Shown piece after piece: positions 37,651 through 48,202 of a stretch of 64,000 bases of DNA. Made by a program: the position numbers and the translations under genes. The stretch spans positions 7,799,122 to 7,863,121 of the forward strand of contig OX388327.1 in NCBI GenBank assembly GCA_947579605.1, written 5' to 3'. Each line of letters begins with the position of its first letter. The stretch's first letter is position 1. The stretch is from Athripsodes cinereus. Lineage: Eukaryota > Arthropoda > Insecta > Trichoptera > Leptoceridae. The notes under the pieces were generated by a model that was not told where the DNA came from, searched no databases, and was given only the letters and a program-made list of their open reading frames with translations.

Positions 37651-38278
37651 AATAAACGTAAAAATCGTCTTCGGTGTGCTAATAAAAAAATATGTTTTTA
37701 GAGTGGGTATCTAAATTCATTAGATATATTTATTTTCGTTAAGATTTTTATAATACGCAAAATAATTTTGTTATCAAAATCTCAAAACCAAACACCTCGT
37801 ACCTATTTATAAAATGACCGTATAATTTTATAATATTCCTGATTGATATAAAAAAATAATAGTATTCAATATTAGTTGCTTCCAGATTATCAATGAAAAT
37901 TAAACCAAACAACGAGTAACTTACAATATAATATGTCACAATAATTAAATGTGACAGTTCGAACGATTTTAAAATTCAAATTTTCAAATTACTTTCGATC
38001 GCCTTCTGTTCGATACTTTCGTCGTGTACGAAATTTCAAAAATAGAACAATCGAGGATTGCTGACTGGCAAGAAATAATAATAATAATAATTTTGGTCGT
38101 ATCTTGATTGATATTCTTCTGTTGCAGCCTCGAAGACTAATTAAAAGCAAGTAGTACCAACCAAAGTATATATTTTATAGATGAAACGGGTATCCGACTA
38201 TTATCTGATATCCAACCTATCCGGTTAAGTCATTATATTTAAAAAAAAAATACAAATTATTGAATATATCCTGTAGAA
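37651..38278. other. AT-rich non-coding stretch
   Basis: Only an (AAT)n run near 38076-38092 stands out. Confidence 0.5.
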
Positions 38279-38279
38279 T

Positions 38280-38430
38280 TCCCGAAGAAGAACAGGTCGG
38301 CCACTCTTTCTGAATGTTTTAATCTTTATTAACAAGGACAGAAACTCTTAAATGTTTATTGCAAGCTTTTGGTCTGCGGGCTACCCCACTTATGAATTAC
38401 ACCGTAATGGTGTAGCAGTAGTAGTATTTT
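38280..38430 (+). repeat. R1 copy with internal deletion
   Basis: The 5' scrap 'CCCGAAGAAGAACAGGTCGG' jumps to 'CCACTCTTTCTGAATGTTTT'. The 3' half 'GGGCTACCCCACTTATGAAT' ends with a CAGTAGTAGTA tail. Confidence 0.7.
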
Positions 38431-39057
38431 TAAAATTTATTGGTCAATTTTACTGATATATAGGTTAAGACAAATCATAAATATCGAATTAGTTCCAAAC
38501 TTTACCGCACCTTTCAAGAAAACACTATAAATTTTGTAATCATGATTTATTTAAATTTAGAATCTCGCCAAATATTCGTTATCCGTCCAAGCACTCGTTT
38601 CATCTCAATTCTATTCTATATTTAAATTTGAACCTGTCTTTATTCTTTATCAGCCACCCCGTAAGCCAACCGACCCAGCGTCACCTTTATATAATATTAT
38701 ACCTACAAGTATTTTATATACTAGCAACACCGGGGTAGGTTCCCCTTCATTTAATAAAGTTTATCGAATTAATTCATTATCGGGTAATTGTCTTGGCAAC
38801 TACCTATTGCTGGCAACTCTCGCAATGATGATGATGCTTCTATTTTCTTCTACAACTATTTTACTTTTAGATACCTACTAATAGTACTGCTGTTGCAAAA
38901 GAGACATCTGTCTGAACGAATTTAAATCAAAGAACAACGAGTGACGTTTCAATTTTGAAAATGGAATCATTTTTACTTTTTTTGTTTGATACATGTCCCT
39001 AATTAAACGAATAAGTCAATTCCGTTACTTTCTTTCATACATATGATATTTCTAAAT

Positions 39058-39272
39058 TACTACTACTACTATACCATCACGGCATATCCCACAAGTGGGG
39101 TAACCAGCAGACCAGCTGCATGTTAGAAACATGCAAGCTGTCCTCTTCGTGCCAATATAAAATCAAGACATTCAGGATGGGTGGCAAACCTCATCGCTGA
39201 ATTTAAGATGTACAATGTCTTAATTTAAGGAGAAGAGTGGGAGACCTATTCTTTACCGGGTGCTCTACGGGA
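39058..39272 (-). repeat. R1 repeat copy, close to consensus, with TAG tail
   Basis: Starts with (TAC)n, then 'TATACCATCACGGCATATCC', 'AAGCTGTCCTCTTCGTGCC', 'ACATTCAGGATGGGTGGCAA' and 'AGAGTGGGAGACC'. About 45 bp between 'CAATGTCTTAATTT' and 'GGAGAAGAGTGGG' is missing relative to consensus. The flanks share an imperfect 'GATAT..TAAAT' that may be a decayed duplication. Confidence 0.85.
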
Positions 39273-42200
39273 TGATATATTAAATTGGCAGATTTGTTAA
39301 CAACAAATAAAATTGTGTTTTTATTGACTGTAAATAAAAAGTGTACCTAAGACAAGATTAATATTAAAAAATTAATGTTTTCTCACGTGTCCAAAAAAGA
39401 AATATTTTAAAATGATTGAATCGAAGTACAAAATGAATTATTCTTAAAAGAAACGTGATGGTATAGAAGGTTAACATTTTCCAAACAAAAATTGTTTTAA
39501 CCAATAAACTTGACATTATTTATTGACTAATCTATATCTAAACCCTTTCAGTCACACACGCTTTTATAGACGCAGCAACAAATTTCAAAAAGTAACGTTG
39601 ATAGTATTAGTAAGTATTAAACAAATTAGCTACAAAAACTTTTTAACCCCTTCAGTACCAATGATACCAGTAATAATTCCACTAACATCGCTGATACTGC
39701 TCCCGCTGTCTATTGGAGGTATTAGTATTAGCATTATTAGTGTATTACTTCATTAAACCTTTCGTGTTTCTCAATATATGTAGGTACCTATATCTAAAAA
39801 CTTTTTAACTTACCTACCTACTACTAGCGCCACCCACCACCTTTCTCCTAATAGTAGATACTAATAATACGTCATTTGGAATGCATTCGTGAAAACGGTG
39901 AATTTGAATTTTCGAATATACTTATATTGCTATCACCGCGACATATCACACAAAGACTACACTTTCAAATATTTTCAATCTTGCAATGTTTTCAAATATT
40001 TTCATTTTTTTTTTATTGTTGTTCTGTAAAATAATACAATCGACAAATAAATTAAACATATTTTTATTCATATACATTTTTTTGTCAGTAAGAATGTTTT
40101 TAAATTGTAGTTCTGGATTTTTCTTTCAACATTCTTCCATCAATCCTCCGTTTAGTACTATGTTTGTAAAAAAAACGGTATTTGCTTAATAAGAGCATTT
40201 AAAATATATAAAATATCAACAGTCAATACTTCTTCTCACATAAAAGTTAGCAAAATAAGAATCTTACTATACCAAATTTTCAGTTTTAAGCGATAGTTTT
40301 ATTATATCCCACTTAGTTTTCCTTGTAATATCATGTTAAGCGTATTTTTAAGCATATTAATATTCGTTGTTCACCGTCATGTCGAAGGATTTGTATTTAA
40401 CATAATAATTATCACGAAAGTGGTAACATATTCATGGAAAATTTCTCAAAACTCGAGACGCTAATGAAAATTCCAAGCGAAATAATATCAGAAAGTACAA
40501 TAATAATGAGCAGAATAAGCTATACGAAATATATATAGGTAAATATATAAGTAAACGCAATGTTTGATATCATTATTTTGCATATTGCAATGTAGTTTCA
40601 ATGCAGTCGAGCTATTTTTTGCGGCAAGCGAAAATCCGCTCAAGCGCAAATAATATTGAAAATATTTACATTTTATGTAGTTACTTCAGTTATTGACAAA
40701 TTATACATTTTCATGTATCACTCAATTTCAGGTACTTCGCCACAAAAGTAAATATATTGTAATTTTTTATGTAATACTTATTTTTTTCTTTTATTTGTTA
40801 CAGGTATGGAGATCAAATCACTGTAGATTATTATTTTCTGCGTATTGACACATTCCAAAATCAAGGTATTTATGAATAATTAACTTTTTTATAAAAATAT
40901 TTAGTGAACATTTTTTCATTTTCAACTTGGCTGTAAAATAATAAAAGAAACACGATTCATTTGAAGATATTATGCAGTGAAGAGTTAATATTGTCAATGG
41001 TTTCATTAGATGTCTTCAATCCACACATGAATATTTGAGTCCGTTCGTATGTGTGTATGTATGTTCGTATGTCCTTAATGAACTCTGAAATTAAGAAAGA
41101 CAGAAGTAAAATAATACACTCTATACGAGGTCTCATCTTCTGGGCAGGTTTAAGGCTAAAAATATTTTAAATATCTTGTAGACAATATTACAGAAAAGTG
41201 ACAAATTCTATTAAAGATACATCTGCAGAGCATATAATTTTCATATTATACTGCGCATCTTATAAATAATGACAAAAGAAACCAAAACTGAATACATAAA
41301 CCGTATATTGTATTGACTGTATTATCAGCGGGTACCAGGTTATCTACTTATTGTTGTTATTATTATTATTGCAAAGAACTTGTATTAGTACGAAAAGGAA
41401 TATTAGTAGTGTAGTAGTAGTAGAAGTAGCGATAATTGGCTTCAGTAATGCTGCTAAATGGGTCTAATAATAATAATAATGAGGGAAGAACCAACCTCCG
41501 CAGAGTGCAGACAGCCGCAAAGGGGGGTGATGTTTAGTCTGCTACAGTAAACCGTACTACGACAATAAAGGGTTAATGTATATCATTACGATTGTCGGAT
41601 TTTTTTTACACATACCTTTACAAATCTGATTTCGTTGTTGTTATTATTTTCATCTAAGATCTAGGGTAAACAGCGAAGTCTATTTTATAAATGCAAAGCA
41701 ACGACGATCTGTCTTTGTTTCTTTGTCTCGTCATGTCACGGCATCTTTCTCAGGAAGGATAACCAGGAGAGTAACGTTAGGTATTATTTTAGGCTGTCTT
41801 TATCATTGCGAGTAACCCTTTGAGTGAGTTAAAGAAGTCCTTAAAAAGTGAGGAAACGGTGAAAATGCTTACATTTGACTTTCGTCAATACAGTTTTATA
41901 ACAAATTTAAAAAAATGTTAATAATAAAATTATTAATAACTTCATGGTAGCATTTGAACATTGATCAGAAGAGAATATTCCTTAAAATATTTCTAGTATA
42001 CAATTTATTTGATAGGTATCTTTCTTATAAACGAGGTATAAAATCGAAAATACTCATCTGTGTATTTGAATCACTCTGTATTTTAGCAACGTAAGTAAGG
42101 ATTAAAGCAAAAATATTCGTACCCCCCACAAAACACCCAATAATTAACATCTACTTTTGAACAATACATACATTTTGTATCTCTTAATTTTATATATATT

Positions 42201-42689
42201 GTACTTAGTCAATCCACCCCCGATAGTGCGAGCGAGATCGATATACCACTCTAATTAACGGTACACGTGTGCGAGGGAGACAGATGGAGTGCAGTAGAGG
42301 ACTTTTAATTCACTTAAACAATTAAAGCCTTAGTTTTAATCCGATCAACCGTTTTCACTCGATATATGAAAATTAGATAATAGGTACCTACGTACTTTTG
42401 TACATGTTTAAATTAAGTTAAATGTTCGCTATGTGTTTATTTATATATTTTTCACATTCGTACTAGAGAGATTGCTGTTTTAAGGTAGTATATTATTATC
42501 TAACACCGTGCACCGTTCTTATAAAAAATTAAAAATTATATCGTCTTACAAATGATGTGGTTACACTTGGTTGTGATAATCTCGCGTTTTAAATTTTAAA
42601 TTTTGTATTGTTTTGTTAACACTGTTATATAATGATGATGTGCAAAAAGAATGAATAAACAAATTAATTAATTAATGGAACCTTACATT
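39273..42689. other. Non-coding stretch
   Basis: Contains an 'ACTAGCGCCACC' motif near 39825 also seen (either strand) near 21776 and 54310, an exon-like segment at 40804-40865, a GC-richer patch at 41485-41575 and another at 42205-42300. No gene is supported. Confidence 0.45.
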
Positions 42690-42800
42690 TCTCAAGTGGC
42701 CAACAGACTATTCGCATGCAATTAACACACAAGTCGTCCTGTTCCCGCGACAAATATTATGGCTCGTTGCTGAATAAAATATACATCAAGTAAGACATTT
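42690..42800 (-). repeat. R1 copy, tail half
   Basis: 'TTCTCAAGTGGCCAACAGAC' and 'CACAAGTCGTCCTGTTCCCG' follow reverse R1 order. The copy is interrupted on its far side by the RTE-like insertion at 42803. Confidence 0.55.
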
Positions 42801-42802
42801 TT

Positions 42803-42916
42803 TGTCGGTGTCAACTGGATGCAGAGAGCCCAAGATAGAGCGGCGTGGAAGGCGATGGAGGAGGCCTTCGTCCAGGAGTGGACGGGAGTAGGCTAGGAAG
42901 AAGAAGAAGAAGAAGA
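42803..42916 (+). mobile_element. Very short RTE-like insertion with 11-bp TSD
   Basis: AAGACATTTTT occurs at 42792-42802 and again at 42917-42927, flanking about 114 bp. The insert encodes WMQRAQDRAAWKAMEEAFVQ then EWTGVG and a TAG stop (about 42820-42896), the usual last residues of an RTE-like ORF (the R-A-x-D-R-x-x-W ... E-A-x-x-x-x-W pattern). It ends in a (GAA)n tail. Exact TSD plus tail plus coding end identify an extremely 5'-truncated retrotransposon. Confidence 0.8.
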
Positions 42917-43230
42917 AAGACATTTTTAATTCAATTTATATTGATTTTTGTTTAAATTTAGAAAAAAATTATAGAACCTACCTATTCAATAACTTTAAGA
43001 ATGGATGGAAATAAACCTCACTGTAAAATGTCAAACGTGAAATAAATTACAAACATACATCGTATTTTAACCCATTAATGCGCGGTGTACTTTTTGTCAA
43101 CCCATAGAATCCCGCCACCCCTTTTTCTGTTCCTTTTATTCAGTGTGTCTTTGAATAATTATAATGATGCATACATATAGTACCTACAACTTTTGTATGC
43201 GTAGACAATAATATAATGTATGTGAAAGAT

Positions 43231-43255
43231 TATATTATATATATATATATATATG
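43231..43255. repeat. (AT)n microsatellite
   Basis: Alternating AT run. Confidence 0.85.
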
Positions 43256-43680
43256 TGTGGATTAATTAATAGATGTCCCATTTGCTATTCATTTGCTAAT
43301 GATTTCGAAAAGAACTATACACAGATAAACCACCCTTTATGGTAAATAATGTCAGATCTATTCAATCCCTGAATCGCAGACATTCAATGGCCCATTTAAA
43401 CTAAGAAACAAATGTATAGAATAATATGACATATAAACATAACCTCAACTGTGTCAAATCGACTAAAGCATTATTTAAAACTATCAACCACAAAAACTTG
43501 GATTAATGACATACGTCAAAACGTATTTAATTTCTGTAATTTAATCATAATATTTTTTGTCATTACAAGAGACATTTTCAATAAATTGAAAATTAACACT
43601 AAAGAAAGTTCACATATGTATTTTTACCATGTACAATTTATGAACATGTTTATCTACTCAATACCTATTCAAATAGGTTG

Positions 43681-43800
43681 ACTAGCGCGAGCTTAGCACT
43701 CGCCTTGTAAGCGAGCGGTCGTGGGTTCGATTCTTGGTGTGAACAGAAAGTTTCTGCTCGATTTCGCAGACGAATTGATTAGAACAGTAAATCTAGAATG
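43681..43800 (+). repeat. tRNA-Thr-like SINE head (S3)
   Basis: 'AGCTTAGCACTCGCCTTGTA' then 'AGCGAGCGGTCGTGGGTTCG' and 'ATTC' form an anticodon stem CTCGC/GCGAG with loop CTTGTAA (anticodon UGU, threonine) and a perfect B-box core GGTTCGATTC. There is no acceptor pairing and the A box is degenerate, so this is a tRNA-derived SINE or tRNA pseudogene rather than a working tRNA. The sequence after it ('GAACAGAAAGTTTCTGCTC') contains a small stem. Confidence 0.6.
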
Positions 43801-43864
43801 GTTTTAAATCCAAATATGATAAAATTTAAAATATTTAATTGCAAAAGAAACTTTGTATCCATCT

Positions 43865-43985
43865 ATGCCATCATGACACATCCCACAAGTGAGGTAGTCA
43901 ACAGACTAACTGTATGCAAGAAACATACAAGTTGTCCTCTCTATGCCAGCAAAAATTAATACACTCAAGAAAGGTGTCGAATACA
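43865..43985 (-). repeat. R1 copy, tail to middle
   Basis: 'GCCATCATGACACATCCCAC', 'AAGTGAGGTAGTC' and 'AAGTTGTCCTCTCTATGCC' follow reverse R1 order. Confidence 0.75.
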
Positions 43986-44621
43986 AATGCAATCGTTTTA
44001 ATTTATAAATAGTACAAAATATTCAAAATCACACATTACTGTACAGCTGTTCTTAAAATTAAATTCAAAAAAAGAACGAAGTTATGATGCGGGATAAAAT
44101 AAAACCAGCCAAAATAATAACCGAACAAAAAAACAAATATAATATAATCGTTCTAACAACATTCGAAAACATCTGAACGTGACGTTTCTCCCCATTATTT
44201 CAGAACAGCTATCATTCAAAAAGGAGTTATTCTCTATGTCTCCGTACAACAGAGGTGGCGCTGGCGGTGGGTATGTAGGTACCTACTTACCTTGGTGGTG
44301 CTTTTTGCTTAACATCCTCTTTCACTTGCTCTTCCTCCCTTCTTCTCTTTCTTCCTTCTGTTATCCTCTCTTTCTGTCGTGTTTTTATTCGTATCCATTC
44401 GTGCGTATCGTCATCCTATCCGACCGCTCATTTTGCTAATCACGAATAATATTGAAAATCCTACAACAGATAAAGTAAGTATTATGTATGTATGATTAAT
44501 AATAGATTGCTTATTGTTCGACGATTTTGTTTGAAATATTTATTTTTATCACAAACCTTTTCATTTCAAAGGATACAGGCAAACCCTTAATTTAAAGAAA
44601 AACGTTTTAAACAAAACCGAC

Positions 44622-44790
44622 TACCGTGAAACCGAAATGTTTGATAGTTCTTTCTGTAAGCTTAGAGAGTCCTTTAAAAGTCAGATTTGTAAAGCACCAC
44701 ATGAAGATAACAATAAAAAAACATCTTGCATCGTGCAATCTTGCATGGCATCTAATCCGAATGTTGCTTGGAGAGTTTGCTTAATTAGAT
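44622..44790 (+). repeat. R1 copy, strongly decayed
   Basis: 'GTAAGCTTAGAGAGTCCTTT' and 'AAAAGTCAGATTTG' are recognisable, as is a weak 'CATCTAATCCGAATGTTGC'. Confidence 0.4.
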
Positions 44791-45203
44791 GAAAAAGAAA
44801 ATTTGGTTTTGCACATTATTTAATGACCTAATCATGTACCTATATTTTTAAAACAATTCAGGAATACCCTTTAAAACAAATTCATTTACTCTTGCAGTTT
44901 TTGTCATATCTGATGGCTATGTTTTCCTGGTTTATCCTCAACAATGTGCATTGCTCCGTAGACTGAGGGTACCGCTGTTCATTTTACTTAATCCATTCAT
45001 CTCATTGCAATTCTCTTTTCAATAAAATACTGGTGGATCTTTTCAAAATAAGAATAGAACTTTATTTAAAAATATAAAGTTCGATGACATGAGGATGACA
45101 TGACAACTGATGTTCTTGAAACATCCAGGGGTAAGTGGTGTAAACCCCTCCCTTAACGTACTTTTTATTTAAAAAAAAACGCTTAATTCAAATAAGCAAT
45201 ATC

Positions 45204-45489
45204 AAATTGTTCTTATCTTATCCCGTGGAGCACCCGGTAAAGAATTGGTCTCCCACTCTTCTGCGTAAGTTTTCGAGTGTCCTGTAAAAGGCAGGTGTTC
45301 GAAAAAATTAAGACATTTTACATCTTAAATTCAGCGATGAGGTTTGCCACCCATCCTGAATGTCTTGATTTTATATTGGCACGAAGATGACAGTTTGCAT
45401 GTTTCTTACATGCAGCTGATCTGCTGGCTACCCCACTTGTGGGATATGCCGTGATGGTATAGTAGTAGTAGTAGTAGTAAATTGTTCTT
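45204..45489 (+). mobile_element. Reference R1 SINE insertion with 11-bp TSD
   Basis: The best R1 copy (45215-45478, 264 bp) is bounded by exact AAATTGTTCTT duplications at 45204-45214 and 45479-45489. It begins ATCTTATCCCGTGGAGC and ends in six or so TAG units. An A-box-like TGGAGCACCCGG (45226-45237) and a B-box-like GTTTTCGAGTGTCC (45269-45282) are 43 bp apart, close to tRNA spacing; a second B-box-like string (GGTGTTCGAAA) lies at 45294. It has no coding capacity. Exact TSDs and a microsatellite tail indicate target-primed reverse transcription by another element's enzyme. The tRNA ancestry is an inference. Confidence 0.8.
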
Positions 45490-46107
45490 CTTGCGCGCGC
45501 AATGTGAACAAACGCATAGACAAAACGAGATGCATTCATCTAAAAACATAGTACTTACCTTATACTTAAAATCTTTACTTGTACCACTTACCTATGTACA
45601 TTCATATTATTATAATACATACGCATTTAATAAAAGTAGGAGTTTATATGTAGATATGCAAGTTGTTGTGTAATAATAATAAAATATTCCCTTTGATGAT
45701 GTTTCTGATAGTAATATGACTTTCTTTAAACCAACCGTGTCTAATGCTCTCTCGACTTCGTTTGTCAATTATTATTTCTTTAATATTATGCATATTGCGT
45801 ATTAGAAGAAATTTTATTTGTATTTAGAACGTTTTATTACAAAATATTCTGTCTATACATTAATAGTTCTTATATTAAATATTTATATTTTTTATTATGA
45901 AAATGTGTGACTCTGTACATTGTTCCATTCCTGTTTTTAACTAAGGGTTGACTGTAATATATTAACTGAGCGATTAGTTCACTTTTTGGCAGTTTTATTA
46001 TTGTGTAATCTTTTATATAATAAAGATTGTTTTTTGTACAAATTAATATGTTTGAATTTCAATAATTTGTGAAATTAATTAGAATATTTTGTCAAATTCT
46101 AATATAT

Positions 46108-46255
46108 GCTACTATACTATCACGGCATATCAAAGGGGGGTAGCTTGTAAACCAGCTGCGTGTAATAAACAAATAAGCTGTCCTTTTCGTGCCAAAAAAT
46201 AGAAATCCAGGATGGATGGCCTTTTTCAGGACATTCGAAAATTTACGGAAAATGG
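46108..46255 (-). repeat. R1 copy with internal deletion
   Basis: (TAC)n tail, 'CACGGCATATCAAAGGGG', 'AAGCTGTCCTTTTCGTGCC', then a jump from 'CCAGGATGGATGGC' to 'CTTTTTCAGGACATTCG'. Confidence 0.75.
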
Positions 46256-46681
46256 TACCTATATTAGTCCCACAATATTTTTACAGTAACCGTACTATTT
46301 TTTTTATAAATATGTAGATATAAATTCGCAAAATATGATTCAGATTTCGAACAGATTGTTCAAATCGTCTTCATCAGCGCAGCGCAGTGAGTACCTATGA
46401 GTTTGTACGTTACTATAAAGTAAGTGAGTTGACCACGATGTTATTCATTGGTTGAGAAAACACAGCTAGCGGAATTACACGAATTTTATGACGATTAAAT
46501 AGGATACCTTGATTGCTATTTTTTTAAACGGTTCGTTAAAAACTAAACATCACAGAGTAAATAATACTAGTAGCTAATAATCTAATTCATTGAGAACACA
46601 TGCAATATTTTTGTATGTCGGAGAGAAACTACGCTATGTCATAACCAAGTTTTTTTTAACGTATTGACATTTGCTTCTATT

Positions 46682-47181
46682 GTGGGTCATTGATAAATCT
46701 GAAGCTCCGCCAAAGAATGATTAAGTGCTATGTATGGTCTGTTTTATTGTATGGATGTGAAACATGGACCTTAAAAGTCAATACAATGAACAGACTGGAA
46801 GCATTTGAAATGTGGCTCCACCGCCGTATGCTCAGAATTCCCTGGACCGACATGGTTACCAATACCGAAGTCCTGAGGCGAGCTAGAGTTGACAGGGAGC
46901 TGTTATCAATCATCAAGATTCGGAAGGTTTCACATCTGGGTCATGTTCTGCGTGGAGAAAAATACCACCTTCTCCAACTGATATTGAAGGGGAAAATTGA
47001 GGGACGCCGAGGTCCCGGTAGGAGACAGATGCCCTGGCTGCGAAACATTAGGGAGTGGACCGGCATCCGAAGTGTGGAAGAGCTGTTCCGAGCAGCGCAG
47101 GACAGGGACAAGTTCGCCGAGGTGATCGCCAACGTTGGGGGGACCCGACAAGGCACTTGAAGAAGAAGAAGTGGGTCATTG
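46682..47181 (+). mobile_element. 5'-truncated RTE-like retrotransposon with 11-bp TSD
   Basis: GTGGGTCATTG at 46682-46692 is repeated exactly at 47171-47181, enclosing 46693-47170. The insert carries an uninterrupted ORF end and finishes in an AGAAGAAGAA tail directly after the stop, with almost no 3' UTR. The intact TSD and open frame point to a fairly recent insertion. Confidence 0.9.
46690..47160 (+). pseudogene. RTE-like ORF, C-terminal 156 codons
   Basis: Translation contains YVWSVLLYGCETWTLK, then RLEAFEMWLHRRMLRIPWTD and VTNTEVL, then SHLGHVLRGEKYHLLQLILK, GRRGPGRRQMPWLRN and AAQDRDKFAEVIANV before a TGA. These are the conserved landmarks C-terminal to the RT domain in insect RTE-like endonuclease/reverse transcriptase proteins: 'LLYGCETWT', 'E-F-WL-RR-LRI-W-D--TN-EVL', 'GRRxxGRR--WL-N'. 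The RT palm and the endonuclease are missing, lost by 5' truncation, so no active enzyme is made. The first codon is fixed by the insertion point, not by a real start. Confidence 0.9.
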
Positions 47182-47225
47182 CTACTAACTGTAGCCCTCT
47201 CTTTTTTAAAACTTGATAAATAATA

Positions 47226-47375
47226 CGACCACGAGGTCCCAGAATCGATTCCTGGCCAAAGAAAATGGAAAAAGACCTTTTTTAAATCGTTTAGGGTCTG
47301 GGTGTTAAGTGCATTGTATATAAAATTAAAATATAAAAGTTTGGGACTAGCTCAATCTGTATAAATTGCCTGTGT
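47226..47375 (+). repeat. S1 tRNA-derived SINE, copy 1
   Basis: Head with 'GGTCCCAGAATCGATTCCTG' (B-box-like GAATCGATTCC), then 'GGGTCTGGGTGTTAAGTGC' and body end 'GTTTGGGACTAGCTCAATCT' plus 'GTATAAATTG'. The same order occurs at 57690-57885. The body end resembles the 3' part of SINE-like repeats widespread in Lepidoptera. Confidence 0.65.
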
Positions 47376-47964
47376 ACATAATTAAATGTTATAGTACATT
47401 ATATTCAAATAGCGTTGTTTTGTTTTAACAAATTTTTTGACGTCATTTTTGTCTATGGATTTCAAAATATACCTATAATATAATGTGTTTTCAACATGAA
47501 TAAAACTGTCAAAAAAGGAATAAAGAGGATTAGAACAATGTGTGTTTGTAAGTCACATTGGTCAAAATTCGACATAGTGTGGTTTCCCTCCAATGTATAG
47601 AATTTGTATCATCAAAAGAATGCCATAAATTAAAAATATTACGTAGAATACAGTTCATTTGTTGTTTGTCTGTATGTATTTCGTACAAAGTCGTTTCGAA
47701 AATAGAATGACTAATGTGTCTGATGATTTTTTTGAAATTGGAACAATCAAGTTCTTTTATTTTGCGATAGCTACACAGAAGATTATTATAATAATATTCA
47801 AACTTTTCTAAATGGTCCTTGAAAATTGTTCCGCGAATCGTTTAAATTTATTGGTTGTTAAAAATCATTTGCAGGAAGAAGTTGCCTAAGATTATTAAAC
47901 ACCGATAGAACGACCTATGTGTTTATTAATTGTTTCAGTGCACACGTAGTAGAATTCCATAATT

Positions 47965-48099
47965 ATGTAATTTGAAACAAGTGTTTCTTTCTACTATTGA
48001 TTATTAATTCCCAGATTGATAATGACCTTATAAGTCGAAAGACGTCTCTCTGGGAATTAATAATCAATAGTAGAAAGAAACACTTGTTTCAAATTACAT
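47965..48099. repeat. Perfect 49-bp inverted repeat (foldback)
   Basis: The left arm 47965-48013 (starts ATGTAATTTGAAAC, ends ATTAATTCCCA) and right arm 48051-48099 (starts TGGGAATTAAT, ends AATTACAT) are exact reverse complements over 49 bp, separated by a 37-bp spacer. RNA from either strand would form a long perfect hairpin. The arms match no repeat family recognised here. The lack of any mismatch means the structure is young or kept identical. Confidence 0.95.
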
Positions 48100-48202
48100 G
48101 ACCTATGTAATCATTATCTCCGCTATTAAAGTCGTACATAAAATCATTTTTGTAGCTGCTAGTATTGATCTTAATTTCCCTGGTTGTACATCTATCTATC
48201 TA

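Noticed and set aside
38700..38725. Possible second Helitron end ('ACTAGCAACACCGGGGTAGG')
   Set aside because: No matching palindrome arm or 5' TC start was found nearby.
43681..43755. A working tRNA-Thr gene
   Set aside because: Acceptor stem pairing is absent and the A box is degenerate; better read as a SINE head or pseudogene.
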